DNA of 64,000 bases from Alkalihalobacillus sp. YIM B00296. GTDB taxonomy: Bacteria > Bacillota > Bacilli > Bacillales > Fictibacillaceae. Position numbers and translations under genes: made by a program. Below are positions 1 to 8,411 of the stretch, piece after piece. The stretch covers positions 144,433 to 208,432 of the forward strand of contig NZ_JAIBLJ010000006.1 of assembly GCF_020179385.1 (NCBI RefSeq), read 5' to 3'. Positions within the stretch are counted from its first letter, which is position 1. Each line of letters opens with the position of its first letter. The notes under the pieces are model-generated. The model saw only the letters and a program-made list of their open reading frames with translations. It was not told the DNA's origin and searched no databases.

Positions 1-1089
1 TCCTCCGAATATGGAGAACCAAAGTGCACCGAAAATAGTCGGTACCAATAATACGCCAAGAACGAATTCACGGATTGTACGCCCTTTGGAAACACGGGCA
101 ATGAACATACCGACAAATGGAGCCCATGCGATCCACCATGCCCAATAGAATACCGTCCATGCTTGTGTCCAGTCCTGGGTTGTCTCGCTGTAAGGTCCGA
201 GTCTGAAACTCATGCTAGGCAAGTTCTGGATATAGGAGCCGAGCGTTTGTGTAAACACATCCATAATGAAGTTTGTCGGTCCAGCAAATAGAAGGAAGAA
301 CATGAGTCCCATGGCAAGTACAATATTGATGTTGCTTAAGTATTTGATCCCTTTGTTTAGTCCAGTAGACGCAGAAAGGATGAATAAAACTGTCACAATG
401 GCAATAATTATCAATTGGGTAACTTGATTATTCTCGACGCCCTCAAATAAGTAAGAAATCCCTCCGCTGATTTGGGCAGCACCGAATCCAAGTGACGTTG
501 CTACACCGAACACCGTTGCAAAGACTGCAATGACATCAATCAATATTCCGATTGGACCATTTACACGATCACCGAGAAGTGGTCTGAAAATTGCACTGAT
601 AAGTCCAGGTGCACCTTTACGGAATTTAAAGTAGGCTAATGCCAATCCGACTACCGTATAAATACCCCAAGGATGTAAGCCCCAGTGGAACATTGCGTAA
701 CGAAGGGAAGCATTTGCAGATTCTATTGTTTCCCCGTTACCTGATGGAGGGTCGTAATAATGGAATAAGGGTTCTGCTACACCCCAGAATACAAGGCCGA
801 TCCCCATACCTGCACTGAACAGCATTGCAAACCATGTTACAAGGGTATAGTCCGGTTCGTCGTCATCTTTCCCTAATTTGATTTTCCCATATTTACTGAA
901 AATCAAATAAATCGAGAAAATCAAGAATCCAGTAGCCGACAGGAGGTAGAACCAGCCGAATTTCACTTGAAGGAAGTTCTGGATATTACCCGTAGCTTGC
1001 TGTAACCCTTTAGGATATAGTACGCCCCAAGCAATGAATATGACTGATATGATGAGTGAGATAATAAAGACTTTGGTGAATTTCTTCAT
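1..1089 (-). CDS. BCCT family betaine/choline/carnitine transporter, C-terminus beyond window
   Basis: Secondary transporter of the betaine-choline-carnitine family, expected to import glycine betaine or a related osmolyte with Na+. I translated 363 codons on the minus strand; the gene runs off the left edge. The family signature GMGIGLVFWGVAEP and the later tryptophan-rich stretch WTVFYWAWWIAWAPFVG are both readable, followed by FIARVSKGRTIREF. Many hydrophobic helices are present. The ATG at 1089 follows GGAGAA at about 8 bases. It faces the divergent deacetylase gene across about 230 bases. Family members resemble OpuD and BetL; the exact substrate cannot be told from sequence. Such transporters are common in salt-tolerant bacilli. 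Confidence 0.9.
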   Translation of the reverse strand, partial: MKKFTKVFIISLIISVIFIAWGVLYPKGLQQATGNIQNFLQVKFGWFYLLSATGFLIFSIYLIFSKYGKIKLGKDDDEPDYTLVTWFAMLFSAGMGIGLVFWGVAEPLFHYYDPPSGNGETIESANASLRYAMFHWGLHPWGIYTVVGLALAYFKFRKGAPGLISAIFRPLLGDRVNGPIGILIDVIAVFATVFGVATSLGFGAAQISGGISYLFEGVENNQVTQLIIIAIVTVLFILSASTGLNKGIKYLSNINIVLAMGLMFFLLFAGPTNFIMDVFTQTLGSYIQNLPSMSFRLGPYSETTQDWTQAWTVFYWAWWIAWAPFVGMFIARVSKGRTIREFVLGVLLVPTIFGALWFSIFGG

Positions 1090-1321
1090 TCATCGTTCTC
1101 CTTTCGCAAAGTTTGTGACACCTTTCTCATTCTACAAGTAATCCTCATTTGATTTCAAGGATTATGTAGGAGATTCATCCTATCCATGCTCATTCTTATA
1201 CCCTATTTTTCACTTAGGAAACAGATTTCATCCAAATTTTAGTCGTAAGGGCTCTTTAATAACATTTATAGACATTTTATACTAAATAAAGGATTAAATG
1301 AGAGAAAAAAGGGGAGACATC

Positions 1322-2167
1322 ATGAAAAAAACAATAATGGGAATGTTGGTTTTGTTATTGGTTGGCTGCGGGGTTCAAGGTGCTCATCAAAATGGGGAAG
1401 ATCAGAAAGAAGAAACGCTGAATCCATCAGAAGAAACGAATCAGTCTGGTGAAACGGATACTGGGAAACAAAATCAAGATGGAAATGAAGACGATGATGA
1501 AGAACAGGACCCTGAAAAAGAACCTGAAGAAACTCCGGTTAATACATATACGATACACCCAGCAAATTGGATACTGAAAACAGACGTGGATACCGAAGAT
1601 AAAGTAGTATTGTTGACGATCGATGACGCTCCAGATAAACATGCATTGGAAATGGCCAAAAAGCTTAAAGATCTAGACGTTCCGGCCATTTTCTTTGTGA
1701 ACGGCCACTTCATGGACACTGACGAAGAAAAAGGTATTGTAAAAGAGATTCATGAGATGGGATTTGAGATCGGAAACCACACGATGTCACATTCGAACCT
1801 TAGAAATAGCTCCGAAGAAGAACAGAGATACGAGATTGTGACATTGTCTGAGGAAATTGAAGCACTCACTGGAAAAGCCCCGCGTTTTTTCAGGGCACCA
1901 TTCGGAATCAACACGGAATTCTCTAAGAAGCTGACCGAAGAACAGGGGATGCTTTTCATGAACTGGACGTACGGATACGATTGGGAAAAAGAGTACCAGA
2001 CAGGGGAAAGTATTGCGGATATCATGGTGAATACTCCACTGCTCACGAATGGTGCGATCCTATTAATGCACGATCGTGACTGGACGAATGAAGGCCTTGT
2101 TGACATCGTTAAAGGATTGCAGAATAAAGGATATATCTTCATACATCCCGATCAAATCGTTGAATAA
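1322..2167 (+). CDS. Polysaccharide deacetylase (NodB domain) lipoprotein
   Basis: Predicted membrane-anchored carbohydrate deacetylase acting outside the cell on peptidoglycan or another N-acetylated glycan. The 281-residue product starts with a lipoprotein signal (MKKTIMGMLVLLLVGC, lipobox LVGC), then a very acidic, low-complexity linker of about 60 residues rich in Glu, Asp, Gln and Asn. The catalytic domain carries the NodB motifs: TIDDAPD (motif 1 with the catalytic Asp pair), HTMSH (metal-binding His pair) and RAPFG. I chose ATG 1322 over the in-frame ATG at 1298 because AGGGGAGA stands just ahead of it and the signal peptide then begins correctly. A strong terminator follows. The substrate is unknown. 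Confidence 0.85.
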   Translation: MKKTIMGMLVLLLVGCGVQGAHQNGEDQKEETLNPSEETNQSGETDTGKQNQDGNEDDDEEQDPEKEPEETPVNTYTIHPANWILKTDVDTEDKVVLLTIDDAPDKHALEMAKKLKDLDVPAIFFVNGHFMDTDEEKGIVKEIHEMGFEIGNHTMSHSNLRNSSEEEQRYEIVTLSEEIEALTGKAPRFFRAPFGINTEFSKKLTEEQGMLFMNWTYGYDWEKEYQTGESIADIMVNTPLLTNGAILLMHDRDWTNEGLVDIVKGLQNKGYIFIHPDQIVE

Positions 2168-2170
2168 CTA

Positions 2171-2210
2171 GAAAAGCCTGCTGCGTTCTACACATCGCAG
2201 CAGGCTTTTC
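2171..2210. terminator. Bidirectional intrinsic terminator
   Basis: A 15-bp perfect stem (2171-2185 with 2196-2210, GAAAAGCCTGCTGCG arm) around a 10-base loop lies between the convergent deacetylase and DUF1885-like genes. The A/T tails at both ends allow it to act on either strand. Confidence 0.85.
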
Positions 2211-2220
2211 TACTGATTAA

Positions 2221-2634
2221 TCAGCGTTTATAATAATACATGATTCTGCCGTTGAATAGATGAAGTTCTCCATCCAATTTTTTTGCAAGGAATTTACTGA
2301 ATTCATTCGCTTTCCCTTTATCACCATGTGTGGAGCCTTCAGGTAAAACGATTTGTATGTATGTATTTTCTGCTCCATCATCATCATTTCCGGCACCAAC
2401 AAGCAAATAATGATATCCTTGCGTTGTCCCTTTCAACAGAAAATAAGCTTGTTCTCCGTTCTTACGTTGTTCTATTGTATATGGAAAGGCAGCAGCGCCA
2501 TATTCCCAATTTAATTGTTGACCTGTTTTACTAGTGATTTCCATGTAATAACGAATGAACTTCTCCACTTCATCTAAAGTGATCGTTTGTTGTTTGGATT
2601 TTGCCACAAGCTTTACATATGCACTACTTGACAC
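2221..2634 (-). CDS. Conserved small Bacillaceae protein, DUF1885-like
   Basis: A 137-residue soluble protein with no signal peptide or membrane segment. From memory it resembles the DUF1885 family of bacilli, whose function is not known; the SSSAYVKLV start, TGQQLNWEYGAAAFPY centre and YYYKR end support one conserved domain of typical length. Two starts are possible: TTG 2640 lies only 3 bases after AGGAG, while GTG 2634 lies 9 bases after it, so I prefer GTG. It is convergent with the deacetylase and shares its terminator. No partner is implied by the context. Confidence 0.6.
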   Translation of the reverse strand: MSSSAYVKLVAKSKQQTITLDEVEKFIRYYMEITSKTGQQLNWEYGAAAFPYTIEQRKNGEQAYFLLKGTTQGYHYLLVGAGNDDDGAENTYIQIVLPEGSTHGDKGKANEFSKFLAKKLDGELHLFNGRIMYYYKR

Positions 2635-2820
2635 TATCAATCACTCCTGTCAGGCACACCTGGATTTATATTTAATTTTATCATTCAATGAGAAAAAATG
2701 ACAGACTGTGTCATAGAGAATTGCGAAAATTCACAAACGTTTCTACTTCAATTCAGTCTAAAACTTTTATAGACAGCTCTCCAACACGAGAAAAAGAATC
2801 TAAAAAGATTGTCGAATAAG

Positions 2821-2859
2821 TTGTTTTTTCATTGTTGAGCAAGTATAATAAAATATAAT
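2821..2859 (+). promoter_or_regulatory. Possible sigma-A promoter for the DUF3055-like gene
   Basis: Two overlapping TATAAT hexamers lie at 2844-2849 and 2854-2859. TTGTTT at 2821-2826 is 17 bases before the first and TTGTTG at 2832-2837 is 16 before the second. The minus-10 boxes are perfect and the minus-35 boxes weak. The site is 30-45 bases ahead of the gene start. Confidence 0.45.
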
Positions 2860-2889
2860 ATTCAAAAGATTCTGAAGGAGGGCGTGATA

Positions 2890-3189
2890 ATGGATCTTTT
2901 TGACAAACTCTACGATGAAGACGAAACGGTTAAAGTGAGGTTTGTAGGATTCACTACGGAGGATGTCCGATACGATTTCGGTATCGTTTACACCAACATG
3001 TTCTTCGGAAAACCGCTCGTCGTTTGCATGCAAACCGGGCGCTCGACTTTGATGGATGCTGCTGATCTTAGGAACACGGATAATATCCAAAAAGCGTTTA
3101 ATATTAAAACAAAGAAAGAAGCGGAAGAGCTGTTATCTTTCTTTGAAGAATCACTTCCTTACTCTCCAATCGCAGAACAATACGATTAA
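2890..3189 (+). CDS. Conserved small protein, DUF3055-like
   Basis: A 99-residue cytosolic protein, acidic at both ends. I recognise the pattern DLFDKLYDEDE, VRFVGFTTE, RYDFGIVYTNMFFGKP and VCMQTGRS from small proteins of Bacillales annotated DUF3055; no function is established. ATG 2890 is preferred to the in-frame GTG at 2884 because GGAGG stands 8 bases ahead of the ATG and only 2 from the GTG. It is a single-gene unit with its own promoter-like sequence and a terminator behind it. Confidence 0.6.
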   Translation: MDLFDKLYDEDETVKVRFVGFTTEDVRYDFGIVYTNMFFGKPLVVCMQTGRSTLMDAADLRNTDNIQKAFNIKTKKEAEELLSFFEESLPYSPIAEQYD

Positions 3190-3205
3190 ACAGAACGGGT
3201 AAATG

Positions 3206-3257
3206 AGGATTAACCTATAACGGCACACTGTCGTCATCAGAGTTAATCCTTTTTTTA
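3206..3257 (+). terminator. Intrinsic terminator after the DUF3055-like gene
   Basis: AGGATTAAC (3206-3214) pairs with GTTAATCCT (3242-3250) and is followed by a run of T. The loop is long (27 bases). Confidence 0.75.
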
Positions 3258-3322
3258 TCGATATTTAGTTGAATTGGCAGAATTATGTACATAAATTAGT
3301 TAATGTGACATACAGATTAGTC

Positions 3323-3351
3323 TTGACATTATATATATGACATCATATTAT
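3323..3351 (+). promoter_or_regulatory. Near-consensus sigma-A promoter of the SR1-like RNA
   Basis: TTGACA (3323-3328), a 17-base spacer and TATTAT (3346-3351) form an almost perfect vegetative promoter. Transcription would begin near 3358. Confidence 0.85.
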
Positions 3352-3365
3352 AGATGTAACGACTA

Positions 3366-3381
3366 AATAAAGCGCTTACAG
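3366..3381 (+). promoter_or_regulatory. cre-like palindrome just inside the SR1-like transcript
   Basis: The core AAGCGCTT with the flanks around 3368-3380 resembles a CcpA operator (cre), matching 13 of 16 consensus positions by my count. It lies about 10-20 bases after the expected start point, where CcpA could block transcription. B. subtilis SR1 is known to be under CcpN and CcpA control; that this site is used is inference. Confidence 0.45.
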
Positions 3382-3405
3382 CAAGTGAAGGGAGAGGAAA
3401 GAACG

Positions 3406-3534
3406 ATGGGAACAGTAGTTTGTGTAAATTGTAACACTACAATTGAACATTATGAGTTTGAGAAGGTAACCACGTTATATTCCAGCTGTCCTGATTGCAA
3501 AAACAAAAAGAGACAAGGGAATAAGACTGCCTAA
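3406..3534 (+). CDS. GapA-binding peptide SR1P
   Basis: A 42-residue peptide: MGTVVCVNCN, then TTIEHYEFEK, VTTLYSSCPD and a basic tail. It fits the SR1P family, whose B. subtilis member starts MGTIVC and has EKVTTLY in the middle. SR1P binds glyceraldehyde-3-phosphate dehydrogenase GapA and promotes its contact with RNase J1. Two CxxC pairs (VCVNC and SCPDC) suggest a small zinc-binding fold; that is inference. ATG 3406 follows GGGAGAGG at a usual distance. Confidence 0.85.
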   Translation: MGTVVCVNCNTTIEHYEFEKVTTLYSSCPDCKNKKRQGNKTA

Positions 3535-3549
3535 AATATAAAGGAGAAA

Positions 3550-3586
3550 GAGGTTGACCGCACGCTATTCGTGCATGGTCAACCTC
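3550..3586 (+). terminator. Terminator hairpin of the SR1-like RNA
   Basis: A 15-bp stem with a 2-base bulge: 3550-3559 with 3577-3586 and 3560-3564 with 3570-3574. It ends 18 bases before the end of convergent speA and may stop transcripts from both sides. Confidence 0.75.
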
Positions 3587-3603
3587 CTTCAATTTTAGTC
3601 GAT

Positions 3604-5079
3604 TTATTTGATGGCTTTATATTCTTTGATCACTCGGATCATTTTGAGGGTATCGTCTTCAGGTCCCTGAACAGGTAATCCTGCTTCAATATTTTCGAAT
3701 ATATAGTCAATATTTTCTTGGATAATAATTTCTCCTGGGATGAAGATTGGGATCCCTGGTGGGTAAACCATGACGAATTCTGCAATGATCCGGCCTGTTG
3801 ATTCTTCAAATGGAATACATTCTGTATCTGCATAGAAAGCGTCCCGGGGTGATAAGGAAAGTACCGGAATTCGTGGTACACTGACCGGAACAGCTTTTGT
3901 AACCTTGTTATCGGTTGTGCTGTGTATGTTGGAGAGTTCCTTCAATGCTTCTATGAGTAGATCCACTTCTTCTTCCCGGTCCCCGGCTGTAATGATACAA
4001 AGAATATTATAAAGGTCTGAAAGTTCAACCTCGATATTATGCTGGTCACGGAGCCACACTTCTACATCGTAACCCGAAACATTCAATTCTTTTACAGAAA
4101 TGATCAGTTTGGTTGGATCGAAATCATAGGTTGCTGGTGTACCGACTATTTCTTTGCCGACGCAGTAAAGATTAGGAATCTCATTGATTTGTTTGCGGGC
4201 TTTCTCGGCAAGGTGGATGGATTGTTCTGCCAACTCAAATCCCTGGGTAGCCAGCCTTTTGCGTGCCACATCCAAGGACGCAAGCAAGATATAGGAAGTA
4301 GATGTAGTCGTCATCATACTTAAAATCGATTGGACTCGCTCTGGTGACACCAAGTTTCCTTTTACATTTAAAATAGAGCTTTGGGTCATGGAACCACCTA
4401 ATTTATGGACACTTGTGGCCGCCATATCCGCCCCGGCCTGCATAGCTGACAAAGGCAGTCTGTTATGGAAATGAATGTGTACGCCATGCGCCTCATCTAC
4501 AAGCACAGGAATACCGTAGGAATGGGATGAGTCGACGATTTCCTTTAAATCAGCACTGATTCCGAAGTAGGTTGGGTTGATGACAAATAACCCCTTTGCG
4601 TCTGGATGCTGAGCAAGGGCTCTTTTAACCGATTCAGTTGTGACTCCATGAGAAATCCCTAGGTTCGGATCGATATCCGGGTGTATGAAGACAGGCACTG
4701 CCCCTGAAAAAATGATCGCTGACATGACTGATTTATGGACATTCCTAGGGACAAGGATTTTGTCTCCTGGATGGCAGACAGCCATGATCATCGCCATGAT
4801 CGCACCGCTTGTTCCCTGTACTGAAAAGAATGTATGATCTGCACCAAACGCCTCTGCAGCGAGCTGCTGTGCTTCTTTAATCATGCCATGCGGGTGATGG
4901 AGGTCATCTAATGGACCGATGTTGATCAAGTCGATAGCTAATGCATTTTCTCCTATGAAGTCTCGGAATTCAGGGTCCATTCCGCGACCTTTTTTATGTC
5001 CTGGGATATGGAATTGAATTGGATTGCGCTTAGCATGGTTCACCAGACCAGTAAAAAGGGGTGTTTCGTTTTGAGACAA
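3604..5079 (-). CDS. speA: Arginine decarboxylase (Orn/Lys/Arg decarboxylase family)
   Basis: PLP enzyme that decarboxylates arginine to agmatine, the first step of putrescine and spermidine synthesis in bacilli. At 491 residues it matches B. subtilis SpeA and resembles it along its length: QFHIPGHKKG near the N-terminus, SVQGTSGAIMAM, VDEAHGVH, and the PLP lysine in ATSVHKLGGS near residue 225. The C-terminal domain has EFVMVYPPGIPIFIPGE. The start is TTG 5079, 6 bases after GAGGTG, which gives the conserved MSQxETPL opening. It is convergent with the SR1-like RNA, as expected from their linkage in B. subtilis. The related CadA-type lysine decarboxylases are possible, but the synteny favours SpeA. 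Confidence 0.9.
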   Translation of the reverse strand: MSQNETPLFTGLVNHAKRNPIQFHIPGHKKGRGMDPEFRDFIGENALAIDLINIGPLDDLHHPHGMIKEAQQLAAEAFGADHTFFSVQGTSGAIMAMIMAVCHPGDKILVPRNVHKSVMSAIIFSGAVPVFIHPDIDPNLGISHGVTTESVKRALAQHPDAKGLFVINPTYFGISADLKEIVDSSHSYGIPVLVDEAHGVHIHFHNRLPLSAMQAGADMAATSVHKLGGSMTQSSILNVKGNLVSPERVQSILSMMTTTSTSYILLASLDVARKRLATQGFELAEQSIHLAEKARKQINEIPNLYCVGKEIVGTPATYDFDPTKLIISVKELNVSGYDVEVWLRDQHNIEVELSDLYNILCIITAGDREEEVDLLIEALKELSNIHSTTDNKVTKAVPVSVPRIPVLSLSPRDAFYADTECIPFEESTGRIIAEFVMVYPPGIPIFIPGEIIIQENIDYIFENIEAGLPVQGPEDDTLKMIRVIKEYKAIK

Positions 5080-5291
5080 TCATTACACCTCATTCAATGT
5101 ATTTTAAATGTAAGCATGGTCATTTTTTATGATAAACTAATATAAAACAAGGAAAAGTATATCAAATATACTGCCGCTTGCAAGCTTTTTTTACAACCAG
5201 TATCATATGCTATTTTAACATGTTTCACCAATTTCGAAATTCAGGCTGTACAAATTACATAGGGACTTTAATTAGCTGTCGGAGGGATTGT

Positions 5292-6251
5292 ATGAGTTGG
5301 GAAACTCGAGTAACGAAATTATTAGGGATTGAATATCCAATTATACAAGGTGGTCTCGCTTACCTTGCTTATTCTGAATTGGCAGCAGCGGTTTCAAATG
5401 CAGGTGGATTGGGACAAATAACCGCTATGTCATTATCTACACCAGATGAATTGAGAGATGAAATCAGGAAAGTAAAAGAGAAAACGACAAAGCCTTTCGG
5501 GGTAAATTTTGCGATTGGACAGCACGGCAGACCTTTTGCAGATATGCTACAGATAGCGATTGATGAGGAAGTACCAGTCGTTTCGATGACAGGTGGAAAT
5601 CCGAGTCCCGTTTTCAAACAACTAGAAGGAGTGCATGTGAAGAAACTTGTCCTCGTAGCCGCTAAACGGCAAGCGGTCAAGGCTGAACAGTTAGGGGCAG
5701 ATGCAGTGATGGTAGTAGGACAAGAAGGTGGCGGGCATATCGGAAAAGATGATATCAGTACGATGGTCTTGACCCCGCAAGTCGTAGACGAGGTTTCCAT
5801 TCCTGTTATTGCGTCCGGAGGAATAGGAGATGGAAGGGGACTTATGGCCGCATTATCTTTAGGAGCCGAAGGAATTGAAATGGGGACAAGGTTCATTGCC
5901 ACGAAAGAATGCACACATGCCCATATTAAATATAAAGAAGCCTTGGTTGCTGGGAATGAAACCGAAACTTCTATCATTAAACGAACGATAGGAGCACCTG
6001 GCCGGGTGATCAGTAATAAATGGGCAGAGGAAATCCTGGCGATTGAAAATGTAAATCCGACTTATGATGCCATCAAAGACTATATTTCTGGTCAAGCAAA
6101 TCAAGCTTTTGCAAATCAAGGTCTGTTGGATCATGGGTTTGGCTGGGCTGGTCAGGTCATAGGGAGGATCAAGGACATCCCTTCTGTGGAGGAACTATTT
6201 ACAAGGATGATCAATGAAGCGGAAGGAATACGAAAGAAATGGTCTATTTAG
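5292..6251 (+). CDS. Nitronate monooxygenase / FabK-like flavoprotein
   Basis: FMN-dependent TIM-barrel enzyme of the 2-nitropropane dioxygenase family, which oxidises alkyl nitronates; the same fold includes the enoyl-ACP reductase FabK. Visible features are LLGIEYPIIQGGLAY, AVSNAGGLGQI, the flavin-phosphate segments VVGQEGGGHIG and PVIASGGIGDG, and MGTRFIATKE. ATG 5292 follows GGAGGG; the longer frame back to 5178 has no ribosome site and an unrelated sequence. The product has 319 residues. It is a single gene with a promoterless-looking 200-base gap to speA. Real substrates are unknown. Confidence 0.85.
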   Translation: MSWETRVTKLLGIEYPIIQGGLAYLAYSELAAAVSNAGGLGQITAMSLSTPDELRDEIRKVKEKTTKPFGVNFAIGQHGRPFADMLQIAIDEEVPVVSMTGGNPSPVFKQLEGVHVKKLVLVAAKRQAVKAEQLGADAVMVVGQEGGGHIGKDDISTMVLTPQVVDEVSIPVIASGGIGDGRGLMAALSLGAEGIEMGTRFIATKECTHAHIKYKEALVAGNETETSIIKRTIGAPGRVISNKWAEEILAIENVNPTYDAIKDYISGQANQAFANQGLLDHGFGWAGQVIGRIKDIPSVEELFTRMINEAEGIRKKWSI

Positions 6252-6260
6252 GGGTTAAAA

Positions 6261-6300
6261 AAGAACGAGCTGCCTCCAATGCGAGCCAGCTCATTTCTTT
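6261..6300 (+). terminator. Weak terminator-like hairpin
   Basis: AAAGAA-C-GAGCTG pairs with CAGCTC-AT-TTCTTT (about 6261-6272 with 6287-6300). It contains an internal loop and ends in T-rich sequence. It lies between convergent genes. Confidence 0.5.
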
Positions 6301-6417
6301 ACGAGTACAAAGGTTTTTAACTATTTATCATTACACTAGCAAAAAATTGATAAATCTAATGATAAATACCTATACGTTCAATTTAAACCTGTAATATAAT
6401 ACATTAACCTTAATGGA

Positions 6418-7059
6418 TTAACCAGATTCATGGACCTTACTTGCATAGTTGTATAGAGGGGTTAATGTATGGAATGTCTGATCCATTTTTGCAAGCAATG
6501 CTTTTCCATCCTGTAGGATTTGGTCATTTTTCGGAATGTGGATCCCACATAATAATTCCGCTTTTTTGATATCTTTCAAACGGGTTGTCATTTTAGAAAA
6601 CTTTTCTTGATCCACCTCAGAATGTGGGATCGCTTCAGGTTTCGTATGATCCACTGACCAGACGTAGTCCTTAGGAATCTGTTTTAGCACCTCATCCTGA
6701 TGTTCAGTTAGTATACGAGCAAAATCTTTTTTCACTGGAGATTCATAAATCACTGCAAACCAGACGAAGAGATGATCCTCAAATAACCCGATTTGAAAGT
6801 GCGGAAGTTTTTTATAACCACGTTTACTGTTTGCAAAAGCGACCCAGGTATCATCCGGAGGATTCACTGTTCTTCTAGCATGTTTTGCCGTATGATAAAA
6901 CATTTCATCACCTGTAGCTGCAGACAGTGTCGGCGCAAAATGCTCACCTAGTTTTTCAAGCTTTGGACGAATTTGATTCTGGATAGCCTCCATCCTTGCA
7001 TCGAGCCCTTGGATTTTGAAAACGTTAAAATCTTGTTCTGTAAAACCATTGAAATTCAC
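6418..7059 (-). CDS. yktB: YktB family protein (DUF1054)
   Basis: A 213-residue cytosolic protein of the YktB/UPF0637 family; function unknown. The opening [20 protein letters not shown] and the central segment [23 protein letters not shown] are typical of the family. I place the start at GTG 7059, 6 bases after GAGGTG; the upstream extension to 7116 has no ribosome site. Its place next to ykzI and yktC is the B. subtilis order. No metal or catalytic motif is obvious. Confidence 0.85.
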   Translation of the reverse strand: MNFNGFTEQDFNVFKIQGLDARMEAIQNQIRPKLEKLGEHFAPTLSAATGDEMFYHTAKHARRTVNPPDDTWVAFANSKRGYKKLPHFQIGLFEDHLFVWFAVIYESPVKKDFARILTEHQDEVLKQIPKDYVWSVDHTKPEAIPHSEVDQEKFSKMTTRLKDIKKAELLCGIHIPKNDQILQDGKALLAKMDQTFHTLTPLYNYASKVHESG

Positions 7060-7262
7060 GTGATTCACCTCGTTGAGTATATAAAATGAGTGTACCATAC
7101 GAATACTGTGTATCAAAATATTGAACAGAGTAAGGTAAATATATACGTTACAGGGGTGGGAGGCTATAAGTATATCGGGGTTGCAGATTAAAATTTCAGA
7201 ATAGTATGATAAAACAAGCTTTGAAGTGTAAAAAAGTTAAAAGAAAAGGAGTGTGAGTTACC

Positions 7263-7451
7263 ATGAAACAAGTGATTCAAACGCTAAAATTGACGGAAGC
7301 TGAGCGTCGAATCCCAGTTCTTCGACTCGAAATCGATTATGAATTGGCAACTCTACACGAGGCACTCGTAGCAAAAAATACTGAACAAATCAAAAGATCA
7401 AAGAAAAAATTAGAACGATTAAGACAAGAAATGTTACAATTAGAGGCATAA
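7263..7451 (+). CDS. ykzI: YkzI family small protein
   Basis: A 62-residue, highly charged and mostly helical protein (QTLKLTEAERRIPVLRLEID, then a Lys/Arg-rich C-terminal helix). It sits between yktB and yktC exactly as ykzI does in B. subtilis. AAGGAGTG stands ahead of ATG 7263. No function is known. Confidence 0.7.
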   Translation: MKQVIQTLKLTEAERRIPVLRLEIDYELATLHEALVAKNTEQIKRSKKKLERLRQEMLQLEA

Positions 7452-7468
7452 TAATTGTAAACAGATAG

Positions 7469-7500
7469 AACGAACCTTATACTTGCAGGGTTCGTTTTTT
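7469..7500 (+). terminator. Intrinsic terminator after ykzI
   Basis: AACGAACC (7469-7476) pairs with GGTTCGTT (7489-7496) followed by a T-run to 7500. Confidence 0.85.
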
Positions 7501-7613
7501 ATGGGGAGCATAGAGAGGATGACTTTCCTCTGAAAAAGGGTACATAATGGTTTATCCACGAAAGACTTTTTATCTATATACATAATAAGCACCATTTTGA
7601 AAGGAGTGGCGTT

Positions 7614-8411
7614 GTGGCGAACAATTGGGATGAAATTCGCGATCAAGCCGTTACATGGGCACACGCAGCCGGAGATGTTATCCGCGAATCGTTTGAAAAA
7701 GAATTGACCATTGAAACAAAATCAAATGCTGATGACCTGGTAACGAACATGGATCGGGAAGTTGAAGAATATTTGATCAATAAAATTAAGGAAACCTATC
7801 CGGAGCATCAAATACTCGGAGAAGAAGGTGTAGGAGAGCAAGTAACTTCTTTAGAGGGCACCGTATGGATCATCGACCCTATTGACGGAACGATGAATTT
7901 TGTCCATCAGCAAACGAATTTCGCCATCTCCATTGGTGTTTACCATGAAGGTGTTGGAATGGTAGGCGTCATCTATAATGTGATCTACAATGAAATGTTC
8001 CATGCTGTAAAAGGAAAGGGAGCTTTTTTGAATGATGTTAAGTTACCTGAACTAGAAGGCGTACCAATTGAAAAATCCATCATCGCGATCAATGCGACAT
8101 GGATCACAAGGAACAAGCGAATCGATCCAGCACGATTGGTTCCAGTCGTCGATCGTTGCCGTGGTACACGATCCTACGGGTCAGCAGCTATTGAACTTGC
8201 TTTCGTTGCTTCAGGCCGACTGGACGCCTATATTACGATGCGCTTATCACCATGGGATTTTGCCGCAGGAAAAGTGTTAATAGAAGAAGTTGGTGGGCGT
8301 GTAACCAACTTGGATGGAGATCCACTGGACATGCTCGGCAGAAACTCCATATTTGCTGGTAAATCAGGGCTTCATCAACAGATTTTAGAAGAATATCTAT
8401 CCGATGATTGA
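7614..8411 (+). CDS. yktC: Inositol-1-monophosphatase family phosphatase
   Basis: Mg2+-dependent sugar-phosphate phosphatase of the IMPase/SuhB family, 265 residues. The metal-binding motifs are all present: GEEG near residue 70, DPIDGTMNF near residue 90 and WDFAAGKVLIEEVGG near residue 215. It starts at GTG 7614 after AAGGAGTGG. Its position after ykzI matches B. subtilis yktC. Likely substrates are inositol phosphates, and related enzymes also take NADP or fructose-1,6-bisphosphate. The next gene overlaps it by 8 bases, so the two are co-translated. Confidence 0.9.
   Translation: MANNWDEIRDQAVTWAHAAGDVIRESFEKELTIETKSNADDLVTNMDREVEEYLINKIKETYPEHQILGEEGVGEQVTSLEGTVWIIDPIDGTMNFVHQQTNFAISIGVYHEGVGMVGVIYNVIYNEMFHAVKGKGAFLNDVKLPELEGVPIEKSIIAINATWITRNKRIDPARLVPVVDRCRGTRSYGSAAIELAFVASGRLDAYITMRLSPWDFAAGKVLIEEVGGRVTNLDGDPLDMLGRNSIFAGKSGLHQQILEEYLSDD

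Larger units (their letters stand above)
3358..3592 (+). ncRNA. sr1: SR1-like dual-function small RNA
   Basis: About 235 nt from the expected start near 3358 to a terminator at 3550-3586. In B. subtilis, SR1 (205 nt) is encoded beside speA, base-pairs with ahrC mRNA, and encodes the peptide SR1P, which binds GapA. Here the same three marks occur: position next to speA, an SR1P-type reading frame with a ribosome site, and a stable 3' hairpin. The terminator pairs GAGGTTGACC with GGTCAACCTC and GCACG with CGTGC, with a 2-base bulge. Its T-run is weak (TTCAATTTTA). The antisense role cannot be judged because ahrC is outside the window. Confidence 0.75.

Noticed and set aside
5369-5977. Long minus-strand open frame of 202 codons
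   Set aside because: It mirrors the nitronate monooxygenase gene; the sequence is a shadow rich in Ser, Pro and Thr.
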